From positions 63,736,001-63,800,000 of the forward strand of contig CM034546.1 in NCBI GenBank assembly GCA_020055645.1: DNA of 64,000 nt, written 5' to 3'. Below the pieces are notes generated by a model. The model ran no database searches and was not told where the DNA came from. It was given only the letters and a program-made list of their open reading frames with translations. Both the position numbers and the translations under genes were made by a program. This DNA comes from Tomocerus qinae. Its lineage: Eukaryota; Arthropoda; Collembola; Entomobryomorpha; Tomoceridae. Positions 22,488 to 35,400 of this stretch are shown piece by piece (position 1 is the stretch's first letter; each line of letters opens with the position of its first letter).

Positions 22488-23536
22488 TTATTGCAATTTA
22501 GAATCCATAATTTCGTTTTCCAGCCAAGCAAATTTGTCTTTTCTCATTTTGTCAATGAAGGTTTCTTGCCTTGTCTTAGATTCAGAATTATTATTGTCTA
22601 TGTCGATATTTTCAAAAATTCCTAACTTCTTGATTTTGAAATAATTCACTTGATATTGAAGAGCAGCAGCGCATACCTTCCAGAAAGACAATTCAGGCCA
22701 CAAAACATCCACAAAGCAAAGAACGCTTTCTGCACTCTGCCAAAGAAGAAAATCGCTGAGTCTGGACTCTCCAGAAGTTCGAACCAATAAATCTAAAGGT
22801 CGACTTGGAATAATATCTAAGGATTGGCGAAATAAATCTTGGTTGATGTCTTCCGGTAACAAATCTCCGCTTTCAACTCCCCGATGAAGCAATTCCACTC
22901 CCCGGGCCATTTCATTACGAGAAGTGTATCCGAAGGCAAAGTTTATTTTCATTTTGGTGTTATAACGGGTAAGTGTCATTAGGGTAAATATCGGTTTTTG
23001 TAATTTTGGGGGAATGAGCGACCAGTCTCCTATACACTGAACGCAAATTCCATTCTGCATTAAACTTTCTTTGTTTTCCATAAAACTCGAGAATTTTTCC
23101 TCCGCCAAATCCATTAAACCGTCAACTTCTTCTTTACTCCGTTTGAAATTTTCAATACTGAATACATATGCAGTAACTTCCTTTATACCGAAATCCATAC
23201 CCCATCGCAACACTCGATCGAATTTCAGTGAACTAAAATTTCAATTTCAATATAAATCCATCTGTGCCTTGTAAGTAACGGCTTAAATAGTTTTTACAAC
23301 AACAATTTAAACGGCTTAAACCTCTAAAATGGAAAAATATTTCAAAATCACCCTTTTCGATGTCCTTCGATAGTTTTTAGTCCAGATTTTCGTGCATAGC
23401 GTCTATTTCCGTCCAAAATAAGCCCAACATGTTGAGGTACCGGTCCTTGGCACAAAATGTTCGTCCATAATTTTTGAAGCAATGTTCGATCATCTTCTAA
23501 TATCCAAGATCTCATTTTCGTAGTTAAATGAAACAA
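22488..23536 (-). CDS. DHDDS: Dehydrodolichyl diphosphate synthase catalytic subunit (cis-prenyltransferase)
   Basis: Exons are 23536-23352 and 23232-22488. The 119-bp GT-AG intron splits a Gly codon, and the joined 309-residue protein keeps the family's spacing across the join (EGHRKG to LRWGMDFGI). The enzyme adds isopentenyl units in cis to farnesyl diphosphate on the ER, with its NgBR/NUS1 partner, to make the dolichol precursor for N-glycosylation. Visible motifs: HVGLILDGNRRYA (catalytic Asp region), YVFSIENFKRS, and DLLVRTSGESRLSDFLLWQ followed by WPE. Length is near the usual 330. There is no C-terminal RxG motif, as expected for the DHDDS subunit. The start could instead be the Met seven residues in (MRSWIL). 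Confidence 0.92.
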
Positions 23537-24317
23537 ATACTTCAGTGCCCCTCAAACTATTCTGATAGTACCTAAACAGATGTGTAATTTGATACAGTTA
23601 CATAAAGCTGGGATTAAAAATATTAAAAATGAAGTCACAAAATTTTCTATGCTCGTTTGGGACCTTATTAAGCTGATAACGTAGCAACAAATGCAAAACT
23701 TTCACAATCTGCTTGCATTTATATCAACTCGTAATAAATTATATACATAACAATAACAAATGTAATGGCTATTCATAAGGAGATAATTACTAAAAGTAAC
23801 AAATAATAGTTACTTGTGTTTTTACAATGTGCTAGCCATCAGTTTATCTGTTAATTAGGCGTAATTTATCACAAGCCACTATTTACTATGCTTGTTTGTG
23901 ATGAGTTGATGGCGTGTGTATCTCGTGAGAATTTCCCATTTAAATACACGAACAGCCTTTTGGTGAGTGGCAAAAATTCAGACTTAGTGTTCATATCATT
24001 AACTGGTCAAAAATCAAAATAGAAAAATTTGGCTATGCAAAGTGCTATATTTATAATGGTTTCTGATCTGCGAGATAATTTTGAAGAGAGGCTAAATACA
24101 TAAAAATGAAAATTTAGTAAAAAATTTGAATGATAAGTTATAAATGATAATGTAAGATTAATAGTTCAATGAGTATCAGATAATGCTGTTGTAATTATGT
24201 ATTTAGGTGCAAATGCATATAGAAAATACGAGTCTGGTTTACAAAATTTAATTTTAAAAATTATTTATTGACAATATAAAAAATGGGTTTAGAATATGAA
24301 TATATGTTAACTGCAGT
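23537..24317. other. AT-rich intergenic DNA
   Basis: 5' flank of the DHDDS-like gene and 3' flank of the next IR gene. Nothing recognisable. Confidence 0.5.
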
Positions 24318-26980
24318 CTATTGGATACTAAATAGACTTAAAGCTATTTCACAAAATAAAACTGCAAAGCTAGCTGCAAATAAAGTTAGAAAAATGACAA
24401 ATGCTGTGAATGTATCACTCAGTCTGAATATTTCGTGTCGGTTGTTAGGTTTGGGTAAACATGACATTGTGTTTGCATTTATAGCGATAGCTATAACGAC
24501 ATACTACTACTACTACGACACCATGGAGAAGTGCCACCCAACTCCCACTAACTGGACAAGAAGGACTTCACGGGAATCTACGAGGGAATCACCAGTTGCT
24601 CTTTAGCCTGCGTTTGGGCTGAACCTTCCTTTTGGGATCTTGTTGTGTTTAACAGGAACATTTAGTGGTACCCATTTAACTCAATTAATTTTATTAAGAT
24701 ATAGTTTACTGTATTCTAGCTACGCATGTTCAATTAAGTTGCAAATTTTTTACGTTAATTCATAAAATGTTATGAAATAGGAAATATACAAAATAGGTTT
24801 CATTTTTAACTTTTAAATAAACTTCTGTATTAGGGCTTGGAGTAGAACTAGTAAAAAGTAATAATTGTGTTCATAATTTCCTGTTGTCATTCCCGTTTTA
24901 TTGGATTCTTCTGGACATCGGCTGCATTCTGGTTTGGTACTCATTTCATATTATTTATTATTAATATTTGGTAAAGAATCATTAAGAGAACTATCTGGGG
25001 AGCTCATATTATGGACCGTAATCCCTGAGCAATTTAATAGTAAGGTCTCTGCTGCATTCAACGGTGGCAGATCGTTACACATTTTTGTACACCCTTTTTA
25101 TCCTATATAAAAGTCCGTTTTCCAACATCCATAGAATTCTATAGAAAGTAAATACCTTTACTTCATTTTTTCCAACAAAAAATTGTACATTCCATTATCT
25201 TTGCATACTTACTTTCTATTGAATGACTCTTTAAAAGAGGAATTTTTTCTCACAATCATAGAAGCACTAAAAGTCGAATGTTTCAGGAATATTTTGAATA
25301 ATTTTGAACAGAGAAAACCACCTGAATGATAGTTTAACGATTGAGGTGACATTCTAGAAGTATCGAATTCTCTACTTTGAACAGAGATACTTTCCATTCT
25401 CAACGATACTGATGGGGCTTCTTTATTGAATATAGATTCAAGGGAATATTTTGATTTTGCCAAACTTCGGGAACCAGCAAAAGAAGGCCTATCTTCCGAC
25501 ATTTTCTATAGATTTTTAATTAATACCAGTAAATTGGCAATAACAAATTGATTTAAATATGATATTGAAGCAAAGCATAGGCTAATAATAAAACTGTGTG
25601 GTTTTAATGCGCAAAAATATTGTACGAAATATTCGTTATTTATATTTGTAACATAATATTCCAATAATTTGTAATAATTATTAGTCTGATTAATTTCAAT
25701 TTACCTGTATAAAAATTTCTGTATTAGGACTTGGAGTAGAACTGGTGAAAAATAAAAATTTCGCTGTCATCATATCATTTAAATTCTTAATTGGTACAAA
25801 ATCTGACGACAGTAGAGAAACTAATGCTGCTGAATACATACAGAAGGTAACGATCCCCGTTAATGCTCCACAGAACAGCGATATTTTTAAAGACGTTGAT
25901 CTTGCGTTCACAATATTTTCGTCTATAACACGAGTGTATACAACAATGGTTATAGATAGCAGTTAGTAGGTTGTATTATTAAAATAACTTGAAAAATTCA
26001 CTCAATTACCAGTTTGACAGATAATTCCAACACCCCAAATAAAAATGTCGTGTAAAGAAGTGTTTTCCAAATCCTTCCTTACAAATTTTTTAACTCCTAT
26101 GCGTATGATGTGAATACTGAAAAGTAAAATTATCCATATACAGGTCGTCGATATCCATAATTCCAATCGAAAAGCATTTAAGTAGATATCTCTTGTAGGA
26201 CTTGTAGAAAGTTGTAAAAAATACCCAACCATTCTGTAAAAAGATAAAAAATTAAATGGGAGGAAAAGCCAAGTTATTAATTTTTTTAAATATTAGCATT
26301 TAATATTTTGTATTGTTTGTTTATTATTTGTTTTTAATATTTTTTGTTTTTTTATTTTATTATTTCGTATTTAATATTTTTTGTAATGGAATGTGATTTT
26401 AGTTACCGATAATCAATGTAGGGGTGTAAAAATGTGAATTTTGATGCTCGATCCTCACTGAATTCGTGCATTGATGCACAAACATCTACTTGGTTATTTA
26501 AAAGCATTTCCACAACATTCGTTGTTGTAGTTAAATTTACAAGATTTGTGCCTGTGTCAGCCCAATTAACAGCGTCGAAGGCAGTATATTCCAATTGGTA
26601 CGATTCGAGAATAAAGCTAATTACTTCAAAATAAAGTCCTCCTGTAAATCGCAGAGAACCATTCTGGAATGTGTGACTTATTTCAATATTTCCCAACTGA
26701 AATAATTTACAGAAGTCAGGTTAAGTTTAGCTTGACTTTTAAATTTAAATAGTAATTTTTCCATTTCAAAAATGAACTTAACAATTGCTGGGATTCTGAT
26801 CACGTCGCCTTGTTGTAATTTCGGAATATTGACAATTTCTTTGGATATGTTGCAAAAACTGTTGTTTATTATGCCTTCACAAAAGGTATCAGTGTTTTTT
26901 GTTTGCAACATTTGCAATAAATCGTGGCACAATTCGTTGATCTTTTCTTGTTTAAAATTTATTAGATGATTTTCACCTTT
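24318..26980 (-). CDS. Ionotropic receptor, multi-exon; last exon rearranged
   Basis: Supported exons: about 26980-26783, 26696-26407, 26233-26010, 25922-25705, 25505-25213, then 25138 to about 25095, with the tail at about 24490-24318. All internal junctions are GT-AG and keep frame. Exon 2 is a glutamate-receptor-like ligand-binding lobe (FTGGLYFEV, then SEDRASKFTFLHPY). Exon 3 carries TM1 and the pore (WISTTCIWIILLFSIHII, then IFIWGVGIICQ). Exon 4 carries TM2 (MYSAALVSLLSSD). The tail carries TM3 (DTFTAFVIFLTLF). The neighbouring paralogue encodes exon 6 without a break. Here about 600 bp separates its two halves after VYKN, and that insert contains a decayed copy of the exon 4 end. So this copy may be a pseudogene unless the insert is spliced. 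The true start, probably a signal-peptide exon, was not found. Confidence 0.72.
24824..24872 (-). pseudogene. Duplicated exon-4 fragment inside the rearranged IR exon
   Basis: Plus-strand text around ctgtattagggcttggagta matches the end of IR exon 4 at about 25720-25745, including the conserved SSTPSPNTE coding stretch. It lies within the extra 600 bp that splits the last exon of the same gene, so a local duplication accompanied the rearrangement. Confidence 0.65.
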
Positions 26981-27377
26981 TTATCGTTACTGTAAGTTGA
27001 AGGTATTGTCTCAGTATCTGAGCCACAACAGCGTGTATTTATAATTAATATCAATTTTAATGACATAATTAAAATAGATATGCACATAACCATTAAGAAA
27101 ATATTATAAAGTGGCTAATTTGTAACCAAACACTCAAAAACAAATCATTTTGTGAAACGTTTACTGTTTGTCCCTATATTCAATAATATAATTTCTAGTT
27201 GGTTGCTTCAAACTCCATTAGTCGTTTATACCACTTTTAATATCTTCTAAATCCACATTGTGAACCGCTTTCAAGTTCATAGAATGTATTAAGTAAGCTA
27301 TAAATGTAGATAGTTACGTAAAATGATTAAATAATTGTTAAGAAATGACATTATGTGGTATACCAATCAATTTAGTG
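26981..27377. other. AT-rich intergenic DNA upstream of the IR gene
   Basis: No gene seen. An undetected first exon of the IR gene at 24318-26980 could lie here. Confidence 0.4.
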
Positions 27378-27385
27378 GATACATA

Positions 27386-27631
27386 CAGAGTTCAACTAGC
27401 CGGTGGGTAGTGGCTAGGGGGCAAAAGTGGCTAGTGGGCGGGTAAATTGATAGGTGGCTAGTGGGCAAAAGGGGCAAAAGTGGGCAAAAGTCAAAATGGG
27501 GCTAATAGATACACTAAAGGATGGAAAAATTGGCGCAAAATTTTGAATATTAGGTACTTTTGCCCCTTTTGCCCCTTTTACCCAGGTGGGTATGGGCAAA
27601 TGTAGTTTTAGCCGGCTAAAACTGAACTCTG
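27386..27631. mobile_element. hAT-type MITE, 246 bp
   Basis: Ends CAGAGTTCA / TGAACTCTG, flanked by the exact 8-bp duplication GATACATA (27378-27385 and 27632-27639), the hAT signature. The interior is made of runs such as gggcaaaag and tttgcccc facing each other, so the whole can fold back. The proline-rich minus frame inside (27414-27638) is a by-product of the repeats. Confidence 0.85.
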
Positions 27632-27639
27632 GATACATA

Positions 27640-28070
27640 AGTAGATAAATATGTTAGCACTTAACTTATCATTAGAGGTTCAAATGCTACAATATCCGTG
27701 AGAAATAAAACAATTTATTTTCAAGCCGCACCAAAGTATGATTTCTGAATAAATAAAGCAGGAATTGTAAGTTATGTTCGGACAGACAAAATAATGAATG
27801 ATTACTTAAATTGTCGTCTTACGACAAAAGGCAGACAAATAAAGAAAAATATTGTGCATTGTACGAAAATAATGCAATTAAATGCAAATACCTGTGCATA
27901 ATAAATATTATTCTGCAAATGCATATAAAATATCAAAGAGAGAGAACACTTTATTATAAGTATCTGTCATACATTTATGATAGCCACAAGGACTCAGAAT
28001 ACCAATTTTTAACAAGAACAATATAAACAATAAAATTAAGATATTATCGATCCATTATCAAATTCATTCA
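27640..28070. other. AT-rich spacer
   Basis: No gene or element recognised. Confidence 0.45.
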
Positions 28071-28481
28071 TTAGTTATGGATATGATTATGTAGAATATT
28101 TACTGAGCCTCTAATGACAGAAATTATTATTTCTTCAATTAAAGACTTTCGTAGATTAAACTTTTTAATAAAATCCAGAAGGAATGAGAATATCGTTCCT
28201 CTGGCACCAACAAGTAATCCAAAGATTTCAATATTTTGTGCGTGAAAGTTTTCTTCAAAAAACTTTATGGCCGGGGAGTATTTCTCTTTTTTTTCGTTGT
28301 GGACATTCAATGCTTGATTTAAATCAATTTCCATTCTTATTGTAGGGTCAAGAATATATGCATTACGATTTTGTTTATGTATTGCAAGGATATCAATTCT
28401 ACCAGTTGAACCATCTTCAAGAATGCAATGTAATTCTTCTTTAACATCCCAGATTTCTTTATCAAAACTGTTGGCAATCAA
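28071..28481 (-). pseudogene. Fragment resembling a retroelement endonuclease-like tail
   Basis: The minus frame of 136 residues has the pattern GRIDILAI, then ILDPTIRMEID, then EKYSPAI, and finally GLLVGARGTIF. I have seen this order at the C-terminal ends of arthropod retroelement-encoded proteins, where the two Asp and the Glu look like a PD-(D/E)xK nuclease core. No reverse transcriptase is left: upstream codons on the same strand carry several stops (28485-28530). I treat it as a truncated relic. It lies directly downstream of the last exon of the IR gene at 28650. Confidence 0.4.
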
Positions 28482-28649
28482 TGATATATAATATCTTTAC
28501 TATCTTAAGAACCTCCTAATAGAAGTTTATGGCTTGTTGACAAAATATGTTTAGCATGTCCATCCACACAGGTTAGGACTCCTTTTTACTCCCAAGAATT
28601 CCAGATTGTCTGGATCTTACTTTTCGGTTTCAAATGATTTACCAATCAC

Positions 28650-30480
28650 TTAATATGAAAATATTTCTCGTAGTATACTCCTCTGAAAATTCCAAAAATA
28701 CAACACAATTTCAAAAATCAAGACAATGATGCTGGTTGTAAGTAAACTTGGAAAAATTATAAATGCTGTGAATGTATCAGCCAATCCCAATCTTTCATGT
28801 CGGTTAAGTGATTTGGGTAAGCATGACATGGTCGTCTTTTGCTTGTACACATTTTTCATTCGATACAAAAGACCATTTTCCAACATCCAAAGTATTCTAG
28901 GTATAAGACATTTAACAAATCCTTTTGACTACTAAAAATGAATTTTCAAAATTTATTTATATATAGCAGATTTTTAAACCGATAAAATTGCATACTTTAT
29001 GTTGAACATTTCCTTCATAGGGGAGTTTTTTCTTACAATCATCGCAGCACTGTGATGTGCGTGTCCCACGAGTACTTTAAATAATTTTCGACAGAAGAAA
29101 TTGTCAGAATACTTTTGGCGTGTCTGGGGAGTTAATCTGGATATGTCATACTCTCTTCTTTGTACGCTGACACTTTCCATTCTTAATGAAACGCTAGGAG
29201 TTTGTGGATCAAATATGTGTTCAAGAGGATATTTGGCACCAGTCACTCTGACAATATTGGCTATAGCAGGTTGATCTTCCATTAGCTTCTACTTTCATAA
29301 TAATATAGGTGTGAGTAAAAAAGTAATTTTTGGTAGTTACATTTTAAGATTTAAATTTTACCTTCATAAGTAATTCGGTGTTAGGGCTTGGAGATGATTT
29401 CACATACAATAGGAACTTAGCTCTTATAACATCATTTAAATCTTTAATCGGTACAAAATCCAATGACAAGAGGGAAACTAATGCAGCTGAGTACATCCAA
29501 TAAGAAATAACGCCAAACACTACTCCACAAAATATTGCTATTTTTAAAGATGTCGACTTTGCATGAATAATACTTCCATCTGAAATTAGAGTCGTAATTG
29601 TAGTTTCTGAGTTTAAAACTGTGAATAAGGTGGAAGATATTAAATTTTTTTAAACTATTTTACCATTTTGGCAGATAATCCCAACAGCCCAAACGAAAAT
29701 ATCATAGACATAAATTTTGTCATCCTTATCTGCCATAAATTGATGAATGTAGATCAGAATGAAAATACTGAGCAATATAATTGCCCATATACACATCACG
29801 GCTGTCCACAGTTCCAATCGAAAGGCATTCAGGTAGATATCTCTCGTAAAACTTGCTGGAGGTTGAAGGAAATAGCCAACCGTTCTGTACAAGTGAACAT
29901 AATAATAATGTATGAATTTTTTCCCGAAACTTGGAAATATTTTGCCTGATTTTTGCGAGAGGAAAAGAACCTGGAAAATAAATTGATTGATTTTAAAAGG
30001 TTTCTTTTCATACCTGTGATAGACATAAGGATGTAAAAATGTGAAGTTTTTAAGTCGACTTTCGCTGAATTCATGAATAGTTACAGAAACATCAACCTCT
30101 CCCTTTAAAATCATTTGCCCTATATCCGTTGTATTTAAAGTTGTGTTTATCAAGCCTATTCCTGTATTAGCCCATACAAATCCATCAGAAGCAACGTAAG
30201 TGAGATTGTAGGAATCTAGAATGAACTTGAAAACTGTGAAATACAATCCTCCCGTAAATTCAAGATGGCCATTTTGGAATGTGTGATTTAGTTCGTTTTC
30301 AAATCCTAACTGTATTCAAAGAAATTCAAATTATACAGTGTACTTACTATAAACATTAGAAAAGCGTAATAAAACATCCAGTTTGACTTAACAATGCCTG
30401 CGGCTTTAATAACACGTTGATTTATTGCCAGTTTGAAAAAAATATCTTCAGTGATTTCGTACAGATTTAAGCTCCTGTTT
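28650..30480 (-). CDS. Ionotropic receptor, six exons, apparently intact paralogue
   Basis: Exons: about 30480-30393, 30309-30014, 29884-29664, 29579-29362, 29288-28996 and 28896-28650, all with GT-AG junctions in phase. Exon 4 (218 nt) and exon 5 (293 nt) have exactly the lengths of the paralogue at 24318-26980. Exon 2 gives the ligand-binding lobe (FTGGLYFTV, then SESRLKNFTFLHPY), exon 3 TM1 and the pore (YDIFVWAVGIICQNG), exon 4 TM2 (MYSAALVSLL), and exon 6 TM3 (AFIIFPSLLTTSIIVLIF) and the stop. Shared motifs such as PSVSLRMES and SAAMIVRKNS mark the second lobe. Likely a chemosensory channel subunit. The 5' end is uncertain: codons before about 30480 contain stops, so a leader exon further upstream is probable. 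Confidence 0.78.
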
Positions 30481-31986
30481 ATCCAAGTGTGTCTTACTTG
30501 ATATCAAAAATCTTTCAAATGCTTTAATCTGCAGGGCTTGCATTTGCTTACAATGCAGTCAACTAAATAGTATTTGTGTATCTGAATCTCTATCTGCTGG
30601 TGCCCTTACTAAAATCCAGGGAATTCGAATGGTTTCTACAAAACTGTCTTTGGTGTTAATTTCATGGAAATCAAACGCAATTGGCCATTAATTTTATTTC
30701 CCCAAGGGAATAAATAAAAGAGAAAATTAAGTAGACTACAACGTATTAATTCACTTTATGTTACAAAACGAATTTATTTGAATATTATGAAAAGTATTAA
30801 TCATGTCTTCATATTGTATTATTATCTGAATTCTGAATTCCATACTATTTATTTAGCTTCGTTATTATTAGTCCTTTTTCTAATAGAGTTTTTGTTAGCT
30901 ACGTATTACAAAATGTACATAGGAGTAGTTAATAAGTCAAGCAAATATTATTGAACATGTAAAATAAATAAAAAAATATTTATGATTCGGTATGTATTTC
31001 TCTTAATTCTGATCGAAGTGGGTACTAACAATAAGGCATCACTTTAAGTAATTGAGTAAGCGCAGCAGCTAAATGCCATGAAATTAAGGTACACACATTT
31101 ATTACTATTAGGAAGGATGGTACACAGCAGTTTAATACTTACAGCGAATGTAAATAACTAACAATGGGTAAAAAATGAATTGTATACTTTACAAATATAA
31201 AGGTTATTCTAAGCTATACTAATATTTGCGGTACCCGGAAAATCCTAGAAACCATTAAATTATCTACAGTAGCAGAAAACACTGTTGATGATATTTTCAC
31301 TAAATTCTAATAAAATTAGGTACATCAAATTGTAATATAATATTATATATTATGCACAACATCACTATCACAAAATTTAAGTTCGTAAGTTGCAATATAA
31401 AACAGTACCAAAAAATTTGTTTTTAAAATTATTGTACAATAATATTGTTTTAGAATATAATGATAATTATATTATACCAAACTGACGAGGGTTTTGCTTA
31501 CGATAAACATAATTATCTATCTATAACCATAAGCATTTACCACAATTGGATTATTTGGTTTTGTTAAAACTGAGAGTTAAAAGTGGTCTAAATACACTAT
31601 TCTATTATATTGTATTATACTGTGCTATACTATATTATACTAAGACCTTGATTACTATAATAAGCATTGCAGTAATTTTCACATGTCATCACGCGGTAGC
31701 CAATAATTTTTAACATTAAATTTTTTCATGTTAGTTAACAGTATGATATTTTGACATAAATTAATCTTTCGTCATATCATTGTATGATAAACATTTATTT
31801 AGTGATTGGGATATTTACATTTCAGTTCATACATTTTTAGTTCTTGAATTTATCATGCTAATGAAAATGAAATTTCGTTGCGTTGTACTATTTAATTTGA
31901 CATAATAAGTCATTTGAGTAAAATGGTCGGTGTTTTGTTCCCCTGATGCCTACTTTGCCTACTTAATGTGGTCTGAGAATTTAAAT
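30481..31986. other. AT-rich intergenic DNA
   Basis: About 1.5 kb with no recognisable gene. It may hide the leader exon of the IR gene and the polyadenylation region of the STAND gene to its right. Confidence 0.45.
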
Positions 31987-31994
31987 AGTGCTAT

Positions 31995-32344
31995 CAAGGA
32001 ACAATAAAGGACCTTTTATTGCTTTTTTTGCTTTTTTGTAAAAAAGGTAAGTGCAAAATTGTAAAAAAGGTTACCTTTTTGCTTTTTTACTTCTAAAAGT
32101 TGAAATAAAAAATAAATAAAATGTCTTATTTTGTAGTCCGATATTTCTAGATTAGTGTTCTGTTGATTTAAAACACTATTTCACATTCACACTACAAATG
32201 TTTTATATTTGATTGGTTTGCGTGGTAGTTCTGGAATGACTTCGTCTTTATGCATAGGTAAAAAAGCAAAAAGGTAAAATAGGTACCTTTTTTTAAAAAA
32301 AAGGTACATTTTAAGTAAAAAAGGCATTGCTTTTTTGTTCCTTG
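31995..32344. mobile_element. hAT-type MITE, 350 bp
   Basis: Ends CAAGGAACAA / TTGTTCCTTG flanked by the exact 8-bp duplication AGTGCTAT (31987-31994 and 32345-32352). The interior is low-complexity poly-T/poly-A built from aaaaaaggtacctttttt-like palindromes. It lies about 95 bp beyond the stop codon of the STAND gene, so probably in its 3' UTR. Confidence 0.85.
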
Positions 32345-32439
32345 AGTGCTATACAATGCAGTTATTTTATGTGTAGATATGATTGCACTATGAACTTTGA
32401 ACCTTTTAGATTCCTTTGTGGTACAATACTTTGTGTACT

Positions 32440-35400
32440 TTAACAACAGCATGAACGTTTGGATCTGTGAGGGGTCTCTAAAAGCGTATGGGCCTGTGGA
32501 GTTATTCCTTTTGCACACATGTAGGGCTGACCCTGGTCAATAAATTGTTGTTTTTCTATTGCTCTTCCCTTTGAGTTTTCAAACTGATAAAATTCAGATT
32601 TGGAATCAACGCGTTTAGCAAATGATTGCTTAAAATAAGCATCACTTTTCCAGTAGAAACTTCCAATAGACACTGTCTTCTTTGGTTTCTGCAAATATTT
32701 GAGTACTGCCAATAAATCTTGTTTGTTCTGGCATTGACATTCAATTTTTAACAAAGTAGTACATTTTTTGAATAGGGCCAAACAAGTAGTACTTGTTTCC
32801 TCGACATTTAAATATTTTAAGTTGGTAAGACTGAAAGTTTTGAGTGTCGATTTTATTTTTGTTTTTTGACCAAAAGTAATTTTTTCTACACTCTTCGGTA
32901 TTGCAATAAGATCTATAAGAACAGGTTGATCGAAAGATCCATGTATTTCAATTTCTTTGATGGTCGTTAGAATTTGTGATGAGAAAGGGAATTTGTAGAA
33001 GCTGAATTTGTTTACATTCCATTTAACTTTTTCTAAATCGATTATATTTGGTTCCCATAAGGTAACTGAGTCCATGTGGATATCGTCAGACATGTCAACA
33101 CAAATATCTTTATCGTTAACAGATAGTTTGTAAATATTTTTAAAATCGACAAACTCTTTCAAATGTACATCTGACGCAATGTCATTATATCTTTTGAATT
33201 TTACTTCTTCTACGTGAAGTTCTTTTGGGCAGACTCGATGGCCATGTCTCAAAATTACAGAACATTGACTTAAATAGAGATATTCAACGGAAGGGATTTC
33301 TTCAATTTGCACAGTAAATTGGGATGACGGGGTAGAACTAGAACTTCTGATTTCATTTACAGCCGTTCTCTGATTGTTATCAAATATTAACTCTTTTTTA
33401 TTGCCCATCCCGCTAAGTTTAAGTTTCCGGATGTCAGTAAAATTGAAAAATTCATTTAGATACAATTCTACATCAGCTTCGGCATTTTTATCGATGCGAA
33501 TAAAATTAACGTTTTGCAAGCCAAGCTCCCTGGGGGTGATTTTACTAAATTTTTTATCCACCAGAACTGTACAACCGTTTAAGTAAAGATAACGTAGACC
33601 GGCCATGTCTTCTAATGAGACAATAACATCCGTATAGCAATTCAATTGCAAGTAATTCATCTTTGTACTAACAATTTCTGAAGACAATCTAGATATTTGT
33701 GAAATGCCAGCCCTTTGGTCAAGAAACCAAACCCGATTTAAAACAAGTCGTTCCAAATCGCTTGGAAATTCAGTTTTCTGAATGCAACAATCACAAAGTT
33801 CCATCGTTTTTGTGTCGCCGTTTAACTGTAAACTGACAATTCCGTTTATGTAAGTAAAGCAATATCCCTGCACTTCTAATACTTTTAGGACGTTAACCAG
33901 ATACGTCAAATTGATGATCTCTAAGCGTTGATTTTCTTTCCTAAACTTAACTAGTTCATAAATGCCTTCGAATGCTTCTATTGCTAAATCGTATTTTAAT
34001 GCTATCAGCTGAAGAAAAAATATTTGAGTTTTAACCATCAATTTGTCTACAGAGCGACTTAGGGCCAAAAGAATGTCAAATTCTACATTTTCGGGTATTT
34101 GAATCGGTTTTTCAACTTGTGGGTAAAGATTTTGTAATAAATCTAATGCCTCTTCTAATTTTCCACATTTGCTAAGGCATATTGCATAGTTGACAGTCGC
34201 TGTTGAAAATTGGAGCTCGCTGCTCAGGTACTTTGCTGGTGTAAGACTTTCATGAAACTTTTTGTCATTAAATAGCTTATGAAGTTGATTTGTGTAGATC
34301 GAAATAATTTTATGCCAAACGGTAGACTTTGTGAGCTTTTCGTTGAGATCCATAAGATCAAAAGCATTTTCTTCATTGAATTTGAGTTCAGACTCGTCTT
34401 CCTTTTTTAGCTCCAAGATGAGATTATTTAATATTTCCAAAGCTTCTTTCGTTTCCCCAAATTTTTCTAGACAAACGGCATAATTGTACAACGATGCAGA
34501 AGATTGACTCTCTTGTGAAATGAATTTTGCCAAATCGACCGCTTTAACGAAGTTTCCAGAGACAATTAATTTTTCCAATTGCATCTGATCAATTAACTTG
34601 GCTCCAATACTTCGAAATTCTCTCTTGAGTTTTTCATCTGCATATGTATAAGGCTGCATTTTGTATTCCAAATAACCTTCGCACTGTAAAATCTTCTTTA
34701 ACACTTTTCGTTCGTTGTCTTTTCCATTGATTCTAATTGTTTGCTGTAAAAGTCGGTGCATACTTAACAAATCGACATCAACGCTTTGCCTTTTGGAACG
34801 AACTTTGTTCCAGAAACTGTCATTGTGGGTCAACTTTGTATCTGTCCCAGTTTTTGTTACTAGCGAATATTTCTCTAATAATTCGACAGCTTCCATCAAA
34901 TCTGGTTTCTTGACATTCCCAACACGTCGTAGAAATTCCGCATCCACATCATCTGAACGAACGTAGCCAAAAACTGTGAGTAAATCGAATGCCATTTTTC
35001 CTTTCGGTTCCTTTTGAATTAAATCTAAAGAAATCTGCATGTTTTTATTTATTGTTTTCTCGTAGTCATCAAATTTCTCGTTAAAGATGTTGGCTGACGA
35101 GTCGACTTTGCTTATCATGTCCTTGATATCTAATTTTCCATTATTAAGGGTGGCTACTGTTAGTTGGAGTGCTAAAGGCAAATTCCCTAGCATGTCGCAA
35201 AGTGTTTTTAATTCGCTGTCTTTGAATTGTATGTCAGGATTTAATGCATTCTTAACAAATTCGTAGCTTTCGTTAATTCCGAATACATCCATTTGAAAAT
35301 CGGTGATTCCATGTCCCGTTTTGTTTCCCCAGTCAGTACATCTTGAAGTAATGATACAGTGGAAATTTAAATCATTTTGAGGGAGTACATCCTTAATTCC

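Noticed and set aside
27414-27638. Proline/phenylalanine-rich minus frame
   Set aside because: It is the translation of the repeats inside the hAT MITE at 27386-27631.
32192-32518. 108-residue minus frame overlapping the end of the STAND gene
   Set aside because: It runs through the poly-A/poly-T hAT MITE and out of frame through the STAND C terminus.
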